Shown here in pieces: positions 38,041 to 46,972 of a DNA stretch of 64,000 nucleotides (position 1 is the stretch's first letter; each line of letters opens with the position of its first letter). A program made the translations under genes and the position numbers. The notes below the pieces were generated by a model. That model made no database searches, was not told the origin of the DNA, and saw nothing but the letters and a program-made list of their open reading frames with translations. Origin of the DNA: Isochrysis galbana. Lineage: Eukaryota > Haptophyta > Isochrysidales > Isochrysidaceae. The stretch covers positions 1,622,195 to 1,686,194 of the forward strand of contig CM030934.1 in the NCBI GenBank assembly GCA_018136815.1, in the 5' to 3' direction.

Positions 38041-39490
38041 GGGGGGGGCAAACAACTTTCTGGGGAAGGCACACCGGACGAGCAGCCCACCCCACCAAGT
38101 CGTGCAGCGCCTCCAGGAAGTTGTTGGGTTTCCCCCCTACCCCCTCGCGCGGAAATGTGTCAGATTGGGAGGAGGTCCCCTTCGTGGTGTTCCTTTTGTT
38201 GTAAACGCCCACTTGTACATGGGATTGAAATCTGACAACTCTCCGCGCGAGGGGGTAGGGGGGGGGGGGGAAACAACAACTTTCTGGGGAATGCCCGCCG
38301 GTCGAGCAGCCCACCCCGCCAAGTCGCGCACCACCGTCAGATTTCGTCCATTAAAAAAAAACATAGTTTGGGGGGAGGGCTAATCTGACACCTTTCCGCG
38401 TGAGGGGGTAGGGGGGAAAACAAACAACTTTCTGGGGAATGCGCGCCGGTCGAGCAGCCCACCCCGCCAAGTCGCGCACCGCCTCCAGGAAGTTGTTGGT
38501 TTCCCCCCCTACCCCCTCACGCGGAAAGGTGTCAGATTTCGTCCATTAAAAAAACCATAGTTTGGGGGGGGGGCTAATCTGACACCTTTCCGCGTGAGGG
38601 GGTAGGGGGGGAAACAAACAACTTTCTGGGGAATGCGCGCCGGTCGAGCAGCCCACCCCGCCAAGTCGTGCACCGCCTCGAGAAAGTTGTTGGTTTCCCC
38701 CCCTACCCCCTCACGCGGAAAGGTGTCAGATTTCGTCCATTAAAAAAACCATAGTTTGGGGGGGGAGGGCTAATCTGACAACTTTCCGCGTGAGGGGGTA
38801 GGGGGGGGAAACAACAACTTTCTGGGGAATGAACGTCGGTCGAGCAGCCCACCCCGCCAAGTCGTGCACCGCCTCCAGAAAGTTGTTGGTTTCCCCCCCT
38901 ACCCCCTCACGCGGAAAGGTGTCAGATTTCGTCCATTAAAAAAACCATAGTTTGGGGGGGGAGGGCTAATCTGACAACTTTCCGCGTGAGGGGGTAGGGG
39001 GGGGAAACAACAACTTTCTGGGGAATGAACGTCGGTCGAGCAGCCCACCCCGCCAAGTCGTGCACCGCCTCGAGAAAGTTGTTGGTTTCCCCCCCTACCC
39101 CCTCACGCGGAAAGGTGTCAGATTTCGTCCATTAAAAAAACCATAGTTTGGGGGGGAGGGCTAATCTGACAACTTTCCGCGTGAGGGGGTAGGGGGGGGA
39201 AACAACAACTTTCTGGGGAATGAACGTCGGTCGAGCAGCCCACCCCGCCAAGTCGTGCACCGCCTCGAGAAAGTTGTTGGTTTTCCCCCCTACCCCCTCA
39301 CGCGGAAAGGTGTCAGATTTCGTCCATTAAAAAAACCATAGTTTGGGGGGGGAGGGCTAATCTGACAACTTTCCGCGTGAGGGGGTAGGGGGGGGAACAA
39401 CAACTTTCTGGGGAATGAACGTCGGTCGAGCAGCCCACCCCGCCAAGTCGTGCACCGCCTCGAGAAAGTTGTTGGTTCCCCCCCTACCCC
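38041..39490 (+). repeat. Type A tandem array, seven palindromic units of about 195 bp, forward
   Basis: Units (each with CTTTCTGGGGAATG; starts near 38279, 38431, 38621, 38818, 39015, 39210, 39403, plus a diverged first copy at 38050). Each unit is a palindrome: an arm CTGACAACTTTCCGCGTGAG then GGGGTAGGGGGG..AACAACTTTCT, a loop with GTCGAGCAGCCCACCCCGCC, and the reverse arm ending CACGCGGAAAGGTGTCAG. Units are joined by TTTCGTCCATTAAAAAAACC and ATAGTTTGGGGG. One arm is about 48 bp, so each unit can extrude as a hairpin. Units 4-7 are nearly identical. Confidence 0.9.
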
Positions 39491-39956
39491 TTCACGTGAA
39501 GACATCGGCGGCCTCCTCAGTGGGGGAGATGCACCCCGACCTCTATTCACGTGAAGACATCGGCGGCCTCCTCAGTGGGGGTGATGCACACCGACCTCTA
39601 TTCACGTGAAGACATCGGCGACCTCCTCAGTGGGGGTGATGCACCCCGACCTATTCACGTGAAGACATCGGCGGCCTCCTCAGTGGGGGTGATGCACACC
39701 GACCTATTCACGTGAAGACATCGGCGACCTCCTCAGTGGGGGTGATGCACACCGACCTCTATTCACGTGAAGACATCGGCGACCTCCTCAGGGGGGGGTG
39801 ATGCACCCCGACCTATTCACGTGAAGACATCGGCGACCTCCTCAGGGGGGGCGATGCACCCCGACCTATTCACGTGAAGACATCGGCGGCCTCCTCAGTG
39901 GGGGTGATGCACACCGACCTATTCACGTGAAGACATCGGCGACCTCCTCAGGGGTG
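39491..39956 (+). repeat. Type B tandem array, nine units of 53-55 bp
   Basis: Units start TTCACGTGAA (a perfect 10-bp palindrome holding CACGTG) and continue GACATCGGCGRCCTCCTCAG, then TGGGGGTGATGCACMCCGAC. Starts at 39491, 39546, 39601, 39654 and so on. No spacer separates them. In one frame the units encode repeats of REDIGGLLSGGDAHRP, but the frame is not maintained. Confidence 0.9.
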
Positions 39957-40437
39957 GGCTGCTCGGCCGACGTGCATTCCCCAGAAAGTTGTTTGGTTCC
40001 CCCCCTAACCCCTCGCGCGGAAAGTTGTCAGATTAGCCCCCCCCCCCAACTATGGAGTTTTTTAATGGACGAAATCTGACACCTTTCCGCGTGAGGGGGT
40101 AGGGGGGGAAACCAACAACTTTCTGGAGGCGGTGCACGACTTGGCGGGGTGGGCTGCTCGGCCGGCGTGCCTTCCCCAGAAAGTTGTTGTTTTCCCCCCC
40201 TACCCCCTCGCGCGGAAAGTTGTCAGATTAGCCCTCCCCCCCAAAAACTATGGATTTTTTTAATATACGAAATCTGACACATTTCCGCGCGAGAGGGGAG
40301 GGGGGAAACCAACAACTTTCTGGAGGCGCTGCACGACTTGGAGGGGTAGGGTGCTCGGCCGGCGTGCCTTCCCCAGAAAGTTGTTGTTTTCCCCCCTACC
40401 CCCTCACGCGGAAAGTTGTCAGATTAGCCCTCCCCGT
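39957..40437 (-). repeat. Type A tandem array, inverted orientation
   Basis: Two to three type A units in the opposite orientation to 38041-39490 (TTCCCCAGAAAGTTGTT, CGCGCGGAAAGTTGTCAG, ACGAAATCTGACAC). With the type B units in the middle, the whole block 38041-40437 has large-scale dyad symmetry. Confidence 0.85.
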
Positions 40438-41478
40438 TGTGGAGTCGGAGTCGCGAGAGAGGAGAGACAAGGCAAGGTCTCTATGCGCCATCCGAGTTGC
40501 CTGCTGCTCTGAATGCTCCCCTACAGAAAAAAGAAAGGGGGGGGCGGTGGGGAGGGAGCGGGAGGGGAAGCGCGCAGTGGGCGAACGTGAGAGGGGGCGG
40601 CGAGGGCGGATTTTGCGGTGCAGAGGGCGGTGTTGGGTCCATAGGAACAGATTGAGTCAATCTCTAGTGGGTGATTTCTAGCGAGAGACCACACACAAGG
40701 CAGTAGGGGCTCAAGGGTACGAGGGGTCACGGTACGGCTTCGATCGCAGAGCGCTACGACGGCTGCTGGATGCGTACGAAGACACGCCACTCCACTTTCT
40801 AACGTAAACAAGGACAACACGTAATAAACACGGGAGCGAAAGCCATGGTGGGTCAACAGAGAAAGCAAAGAAGGAACCAATTGGCCGGAAGAGAACTCAT
40901 CATCCTAGAGAGGAATTGCATACATAAAAGGCGCGAAAGGGATTCGTCCATGCTCAGTGAAGATCCTATACGATTCATCGGCGAATACCGTCTCAACGCG
41001 AGCACAGCGACGTGCACTTTACCTATAGCTTTTCGTAGCTTAACCATGGAGTAGCTGGTAGACTTAAAAAGTCTAGAAGCTTACAGAAGTGTCCGACTTA
41101 CAGAGTCTAGACGCTTGCGGTTCTTGAGGGTGTACTTTAGCAAGTCGGATGTTCGCTACTTCCTTGGTCTTCATGGACACGTGCTTTCTACTCCCTTGAT
41201 CTCCATGCATGGGTGATCAGTCCAGAGCTAGAGCATATTCCGAGTAGAAGCTGCTTGGCCACGTGGACGTGGATATAACAGTAGACCAACATCGAATGAA
41301 GTGTAGTGATTCATAGAAGCGTGGGATAAGAACGAAGATTGACGATTAACCTCGCGGTTATAACGGTAGACGATAGAGCGGAAATAGCGGGATATAACCT
41401 GCGGAGGCTCGCGAATGCGACAAATGCGAGCCTGCAGCGAAATGGGAGTTAGGGTCACTGAGAGAAGAATACAACGAG
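40438..41478. other. Spacer with short AT-rich frames
   Basis: A purine-rich patch lies at 40530-40620. Two pairs of GTCTAGA / TCTAGAC words at 41069-41112 could form a small stem. No gene is supported. Confidence 0.4.
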
Positions 41479-41799
41479 ATGCAGCGACAACATCGGGAAA
41501 AGATGACGGCACTGAGCAGCCGTTTACTACAAAAACGTTCAGAAGAAGGCGAAAAACCTCAAGCGAAAGTATATGAGACTCGAGAATTACTTGATACAAG
41601 AGCTCGCAACCCAAAAACAGGATTTATCAGCAGACTGTTAAAAAAAGATGGTCTTAGTAATCGTACTCTGGAAACATTAGCACATCTTGAAATGAAGCAA
41701 AAAGTTGAACGAGATGCAGAGCTCCATCGCCAGCAACAGCCCGGACAGCGAGCCGCAGGACATGTTGCAAACAACTCCGATGGAATGCAGCACATCTGA
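41479..41799 (+). CDS. Small charged protein of unknown function (tentative)
   Basis: 106 residues, MQRQHREKMTALSSRLLQKR onward, Lys/Arg/Glu/Gln rich and largely helical, with AT-rich codon use unlike the GC-rich host genes but like the 36299-37381 paralogue. No family recognised. It lies between the palindromic arrays and the second paralogue. Confidence 0.35.
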   Translation: MQRQHREKMTALSSRLLQKRSEEGEKPQAKVYETRELLDTRARNPKTGFISRLLKKDGLSNRTLETLAHLEMKQKVERDAELHRQQQPGQRAAGHVANNSDGMQHI

Positions 41800-42330
41800 A
41801 GGGCGCCACACAAGTGTCAGATTGTTAAGAGGGTAGAGGAGGGCGGGGGGTGGGTGTCACCCATGGAGTGCGCCATCTGTTGCGTGGCCGCCGACGGCCC
41901 CGCGCACGCGCTGCAGTCTTCCCCCGACAACGAGTTTTTTTTTAGTCGAAATCTGACAACTTTCCGCGCGAGGCCCGATGTGAGCTGGAAAGACATCATG
42001 CACCACGAAGAGAGCGCAGCAGGCCCGTTCAGGGTGCGCCTCTGGGGACCCCCCGCACGGCGCAAGGCCTTCGTCCGGCTGCCCCAACGGCGACTGCGTA
42101 ACCTGGCAGATTACGCGAGGCTCGTGCAAGCGGGAGCGATCCGGGAGCCGGACTCTGTCGCACTCGTGCGATTCCTGCGCCGCCTGGGCAACGGAATGAA
42201 TGTTATCAACGAGAATCTAGAGATAGGGGTGCTCCACTTCAAACTCCTCCCGCAAGCCGCACCCGGGGCCGCACGACCCGCGACGAAACACTGCCCCGAA
42301 AATTTTGGGCCTCCTGAGGCAAACGACACA

Positions 42331-43128
42331 ATGCCCCCCGAGCCAGTCACGGTCTCGTGCGCCGACGCGCTCGCAGCACCGAGCACTCTGCACGGCAAAA
42401 CGTATCTCAAGCTGGTCGACATCCCGCGCCCGGCGCCCGAAGTGCACCTGCCCCCCTCCGTGAACAGGGTCTGGCTCGAGTTCGAGGACTCGTCGGCTCC
42501 CCCCTTCGACGAGGTGATGAGGAATCTGCACATGCCGGGCGTCAAAGAGCTCGACGTCTTCCTCAACTGCAGGCTGACGCACACGGCCGCGATGGGCGCA
42601 AACTGCCAGAGTGGCTTGACCCAAACCGAGACCACGCGCAACATACACAGGCTCACCCTCATGTCGAACGTGATCGTCGAAGGGTTCCTCAAGGAAGTCG
42701 TGCGGGCCTTCCCCAACCTCGAGTTCCTCAAGCTTCGGGCCAAATGGGTGGAGACCCTCTCCCCACTCGAGGATCTCCGACCGACTCTCCGAGAGATGTA
42801 CGTGCACGCGACGTACCCAAGCATCACCCTCAAGAAGGAGGGCCCCCGCAAGTCCCGCAAGACCCCCGCCATCGTACTGGGCGACGTGAGGCCACCCAAG
42901 ACGTGCATCATCGTCGGAGTGCACGAAGAGAACGAACCGCTGACCGACGTCGAAGATTCGAGTGACGACGACACGAGCAGCTCGACGACCTCTTCCGGCG
43001 ATGCGACCGACCAAGAGACCGACGACAAGGGAGGGGGCACGCCCAAACGACACGAGGGAGAGAGACACCAAACATTCATTCGGCGGCTGCTCAGTAGCGC
43101 AACACAACGCAACACCACCACCAAGTGA
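42331..43128 (+). CDS. Leucine-rich protein, GC-rich paralogue
   Basis: From MPPEPVTVSCADALAAPS, 265 residues, aligning with the first 230 residues of 36299-37381, then a divergent Asp/Ser/Thr tail. The open frame extends upstream to 41854 and could be real coding sequence, for it contains FVRLPQRRLRNLADYARLV. However, it also runs through a 30-bp remnant of the type A repeat (CGAAATCTGACAACTTTCCG at 41947), so the downstream ATG that matches the paralogue's start is preferred. Codon use is strongly GC-rich. The orientation is opposite to the paralogue on the far side of the repeat block. Confidence 0.65.
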   Translation: MPPEPVTVSCADALAAPSTLHGKTYLKLVDIPRPAPEVHLPPSVNRVWLEFEDSSAPPFDEVMRNLHMPGVKELDVFLNCRLTHTAAMGANCQSGLTQTETTRNIHRLTLMSNVIVEGFLKEVVRAFPNLEFLKLRAKWVETLSPLEDLRPTLREMYVHATYPSITLKKEGPRKSRKTPAIVLGDVRPPKTCIIVGVHEENEPLTDVEDSSDDDTSSSTTSSGDATDQETDDKGGGTPKRHEGERHQTFIRRLLSSATQRNTTTK

Positions 43129-43284
43129 TGGGGCCCCCCCCGCCACTCCGCCTGCCCGCCGTTTCGCCGTTCCTCCTTGTCCCCCCAAACCGCGGGCGCC
43201 TAGCACGAAAGGGTTTTTTTTAAAAAAAAAAAGCAAATTGCTATTGGTCGCGGGTGCGGCAAGGGGAAAAGAAAAATGTGCCTT

Positions 43285-43365
43285 GCCGGAGGCGCGCGGG
43301 TTTTGAAGGAGGCGCGCGGGTTTTGAAAGAGGCGCGCGGGTTTTGAAAGACGCGCGGTTCTTGAA
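43285..43365 (+). repeat. Minisatellite, 24-bp unit
   Basis: Four copies of GGCGCGCGGGTTTTGAARGA, partly degenerate in the last. Confidence 0.8.
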
Positions 43366-43434
43366 CAAGGAGGAAGAGAGCGAGGAGAGGCAGGAGTGTG
43401 CGGGTTTCGAAGTTCCAGCCGCGCCCTGTCGAAA

Positions 43435-43797
43435 ACCGCGCGCCTTCCCTCGCTCCCCTCCTCGCTCCCCTCCTCGCTCCCCTCCTCGCTCCCCTCCTCG
43501 CTCCCCTCCTCGCTCCCCTCCTCGCCCTCGCTCTCCTCGCTCTCCTCGCTGCTCTCGCTCTCCTCCTCGCTCTCGCTCTCCTCGCTCTCTCCCTCGCTCT
43601 CGCCCTCGCCCTCGCCCTCCTCGCTCTCGCTCTCCTCCCCCGCTCTCCCTGCTCCGTCGACTCTCCGTCCGTCGACTCTCCGCCCGCCCCCTCCGTCCGT
43701 CGACTTCTCTCCGCCCGCCCCCTCCGCCCCTCCGCCCCTCCGCCCCTCCGCCCCTCCGCCCCTCCGCCCCTCCGCCCCTCCGCCCCTCCGCCCCAAA
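43435..43797 (+). repeat. Polypyrimidine minisatellites (12-bp and 8-bp units)
   Basis: Six or more copies of CTCGCTCCCCTC (43447-43530), a degenerate CTCGCTCT zone, and about nine copies of CGCCCCTC (43724-43797). One strand is almost wholly pyrimidine for 360 bp. The long Glu/Ser/Gly frames on the minus strand and Pro/Ser/Leu frames on plus come from this repeat and are not genes. Confidence 0.8.
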
Positions 43798-44112
43798 TCT
43801 AAAAAGTTCGGACGGCCATGCCCGCCAGCGCTGCATCAGACGCTCACTCCAATGCCCCACACGAAGAGCGCTTCAAGCGCAAGCGCAACCAGGAGGTGAC
43901 CGACTCGGAGGGCATCAATTGCTCATGGAAGCGATTCTCCTGGTCGTGCTTTCCAATCTACTCGTCGATTGCCGCCCGCGTCGATAGTGCACGTATGTAG
44001 TATCGGCCCTCCTCAACGGGAGCGCATCGCGAACCTGTTCCGACAGCTGGGCATAGACTTCGTGGAGGAAACGCCCTGGTGATTGTCGGGGGGCGGTAGC
44101 GGTAGCCGGGAT

Positions 44113-44560
44113 TCAACAATCGAAACGTTTTACAACAAAAAAAACTGGCACCGAATGAAGGCAAGGCGCCTGAGCGCTCGAGCGCTCCCCCAACGCAACA
44201 GGGCCACCCGGCCACGGGCCGCGCCGCCGAGGCGGAGGCGGCGCGACCCTTGCTAGGGTGGGAGGGGCCTCTGCCATAAGGCATAAGGCATAAGCATAAG
44301 GCATGCCCAGTGGAGTGCAGGTTCTTCCTGGCTGATGTTGTCTCTCTGTATCCTGCAGTCTCCTGTCCCCCATGGGGGGGGCCAGCACGGCTGCTGTGTG
44401 TGGGCTGTGGCCGAGGCCACGGGCCGTGTGGCGCGACCGGGGTCGCACGCACCTGTTCGGCCTCCGAGGGCGGACGCGGCCGCTTTGCCAGCGACTGGTC
44501 CCTGGTCCATGATCCATGATCCATGAGGGCAGGGGGGCCGCCCTCGGCGGGGGGAACCTG
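44113..44560 (-). mobile_element. LINE 5' region fragment
   Basis: On the minus strand it encodes AKRPRPPSEAEQVRATPVAP then HGPWPRP, almost the same as residues 30-55 of the LINE ORF at 8365 (AKRPRPPAEAEQVSATPVAP), and later LMPYGRGPSHPS with frame changes. It is a broken 5' piece with no 3' end. Confidence 0.65.
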
Positions 44561-44604
44561 AATACTCAACCCGAGACGGGGAAGACACGCAAGGCAAAAA
44601 CAAA

Positions 44605-44808
44605 AACTCAAAAGGCCTGCCCGGACCCCACACTCCGAACCAGGTGCCTTAGGTAGTATACCAAGGCCGGACCCCGGAAACCGAAGAAAAAGGACAGAAG
44701 GGGGGCAGGAGAAGAGGTGGAGGGAGGGAAGATAAGGGCGGTGTTAAAAGCAAGGGGAAGTCCCGTAATTAGTAGGGGTGTAGCCCAGAATCTTAAGATG
44801 TTTTTTTT
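44605..44808 (+). mobile_element. AGAATCTTCAGATG-tailed element, copy 2
   Basis: CCTGCCCGGACCCCACACTC, GTAGTATACCAAGG, ACCCCGGAAACCGAAGAA, GATAAGGGCGGTGTT and the tail GTAGCCCAGAATCTTAAGAT plus eight T. Confidence 0.75.
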
Positions 44809-44809
44809 A

Positions 44810-45368
44810 CCAATCTACCATCGACACCATCGAAACTCGAAAAGCTTCCCTTCACCTATACGCCCCTTATCTCTTATCTCTATCTTCTCCACGCACTACT
44901 CGCACACGACAGCAAGAAGAGGAGGCACGCAACCAGCAAACTCGATCACTTTCGAACCGCGTCTCCTAGTCTGCTTTCGCGCTCAAATTACCAAGTGATT
45001 TGCCGATAAGGGCAACATGGATCTCAGAAGGGGATCTCAGAAGGGGATCTCGTGCTCCACCTAGTTGCCAAGCACATCGTCACATCCTTCAAGCCGCCGA
45101 CAATTCATTGGGGACACAGAGAAAACAAGACCCGGAAATTCTCACCGAATTCCATTGTAGTGCGTCGCCTTAGCTTGCACCATACCATAAGGTCGGGCAT
45201 TGGTGATGATAGCAACCGCAGTGCCTCTTTGTTTCGCACTGCACCGCAAGGACGGGCTCTTGGCGATGATAGCAATGGAGGACGGGCAAATGACAATCCA
45301 CGGTCATGAGCACATCGCCTGGTAAACAAACTGTCAGGAAACGCTGTGCAGGCGTGCGCGAGTGGAAT
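44810..45368. other. Spacer downstream of YKT6
   Basis: Two diverged copies of a word of the type GGCATTGGTGATGATAGCAA (45195, 45258) and a tandem GGGGATCTCAGAA. Otherwise nothing recognisable. Confidence 0.4.
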
Positions 45369-45369
45369 A

Positions 45370-46131
45370 TCACATGAATGTGCAGCACTGATTTTGCTTC
45401 TTAGCTGTCTTGAAGAACATCTTGGAGGATCCAGATAGGTCATTGGACTTGTTAATGAGTGTATCTATCTTTGTTCCACGCTCGAGTGCCGCCTCGATCG
45501 TTTCGTGCAAAACCTGAAAAGCATACGCACAAAAAGTACACGTCGTCAGATCAGGGCTTGCAAAAGCGGGCGATGACAGACGGGAGCACAGGGGCTCTTG
45601 CTGGGAATGCAAAGGAGGACCTGCGGCCTATGTGTTGGGCAAGCAGCACACCAGCTTTGTCTGCTCCAATTCCGCCATGATGCGAGTCAGCTGGTCAGCC
45701 TGGGCGGGGTCCTGAAACTGGGTCAGCAGTTTTGTGTGAGTAGCCTGGAACGCCGAATCGAAGGCGCCGTCCGAGTTGGCGGTTGCCAAATTCCCTCCGG
45801 TCACCTGCAAGAAGTCCTCGCACAGCTTCGAGAGATACCCGAAGGCCACTCTTGTCGGGTATTCCTCATCTGCAAAGCAGGCGGCTACGACTCCAGCAGG
45901 GGAGACGTAGACGTGACAGAGGTACCCCTGTTCTTTGACTGAGGAGCGCTGTCCCGGCTCTTTCGCCCCCTTTGCGAACTGCCTTGAGAAGAAGAGCATC
46001 ATCTCAGCCACCGTCCTCCGCTGGAAGTAGCCGAGCGAGGAGAGCTCGGAGGCGGAGGTGAGCAGGACGGGTCCGTCCTTACCGGGTGACTCTGACCCCA
46101 TCTTATAGAGTGCTGAGAAGAGTACTCTCAT
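45370..46131 (-). CDS. YKT6: YKT6-type longin SNARE, two exons
   Basis: R-SNARE for membrane fusion at Golgi, endosome and vacuole. Exon 1 46131-45652 and exon 2 45513-45370 (minus) give 207 residues; the family is about 200. The longin domain starts MRVLFSALYKMGSE and includes LGYFQRRTVAEMMLFFSRQ, GQRSSVKEQGYLCHVYVS and DEEYPTRVAFGYLSKLCEDF. The SNARE motif crosses the intron: MAELEQTKL|VLHETIEAALERG, then the zero-layer Arg region and DLSGSSKMFFKTAKKQN. The C-terminus CCTFM fits the CCaaX box for farnesylation plus palmitoylation, replacing a transmembrane segment. It lies head-to-head with TGT. Confidence 0.92.
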
Positions 46132-46139
46132 CGCTCTGG

Positions 46140-46970
46140 CTCACTGGCGGGTATGGTGCCGTACAACCCCAGAGACGGCGCGCTTGCGGGCCTGGGAAAA
46201 GAGAGAGGAGGAGGCAGCAGTACTCTCTACTCTACTCATAGCGGTGAGAGGTGGAGGTACGTGGTGAGAGGACAGAGGTACTCTAAAGGGAGAGAGGAAG
46301 GAGGTTGGCCGTCGTTGTGGGGAGGAGAGAGAGAGTGTGAGTAGGAGGGTGAGAGAGGGAGGAGGAAGAGACGGGGACATGTAGAAGAAGAAAGAAGAGA
46401 CAGGGTCTAAAGATATGAGAGGGGGGATCACGGGAAGAATCGATCGGACGGAGCAGGAGAAAAGGAAGCGGGAAAGAAAGAGAAGAGAGCAGCAGAAAGC
46501 CGAGAGAAAGATAGAGAGATAGCAGAGAACAGTTTCCCCCAGTATTAGTAGAGAGCGCGTTAGTAGGGGAGAGAGAGAGCGAGGCAGGAAAGAGGAGAGA
46601 GAGTATGTACTCCCTCTTTAAGAGTAGGAGTACTGAGTACAATACTCCTACTCCTACATCATCAACATACACCACGGAGGAGAGGGGAGCCGGGAGGAGA
46701 AGAGAAGAGACAGAGTGAGGAAAGAAACTCAAAAGCACCGGGAGAGAGGGAGCGAGGGGAGCGAGAGGCGAGAGCGAGCAGAGCAGCAGCAGCGCCAGTG
46801 AACAGGGAAGGAGCTAGAGGAGAGGAGTGTAGCGAGCTCTACTTAAGAGTAGAGAGTACTCGTACTCCGTGAAGTCCCTCTGAAGAGATAGGGGGGCGCG
46901 TTTCTCGCTGCCCGTGTCCACCACGGCTCTATCGCTCGGGTCCTTCCCCCCCCCTCCGCCCTCCGCGCAC
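46140..46970. promoter_or_regulatory. Bidirectional promoter of YKT6 and TGT, rich in GAGTACTC-type motifs
   Basis: An 830-bp purine-rich region (GAGAGA runs) between divergent starts. It contains at least six GAGTACT or AGTACTC words (46219, 46262, 46606, 46629-46655, 46856-46871), some in palindromic pairs such as GAGTAGGAGTACTGAGTAC. Comparable clusters occur at 1412-1630 and 32655-32685. Confidence 0.45.
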
Positions 46971-46972
46971 CA

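Noticed and set aside
39491..39956. Regular 53-55-bp repeats that could be read as a CRISPR array
   Set aside because: The units are contiguous with no unique spacers, the host is a eukaryote, and no cas gene is present.
36299..43128. Endogenous giant-virus insertion
   Set aside because: The AT-rich genes and repeats prompted the idea, but no capsid, polymerase, packaging ATPase or other viral core gene is present.
42217..43860. Very long minus-strand frame (over 540 codons) with Glu/Ser/Gly/Arg repeats
   Set aside because: It is generated by the polypyrimidine minisatellites and runs antisense to the convincing paralogue. Neighbouring phases are equally open.
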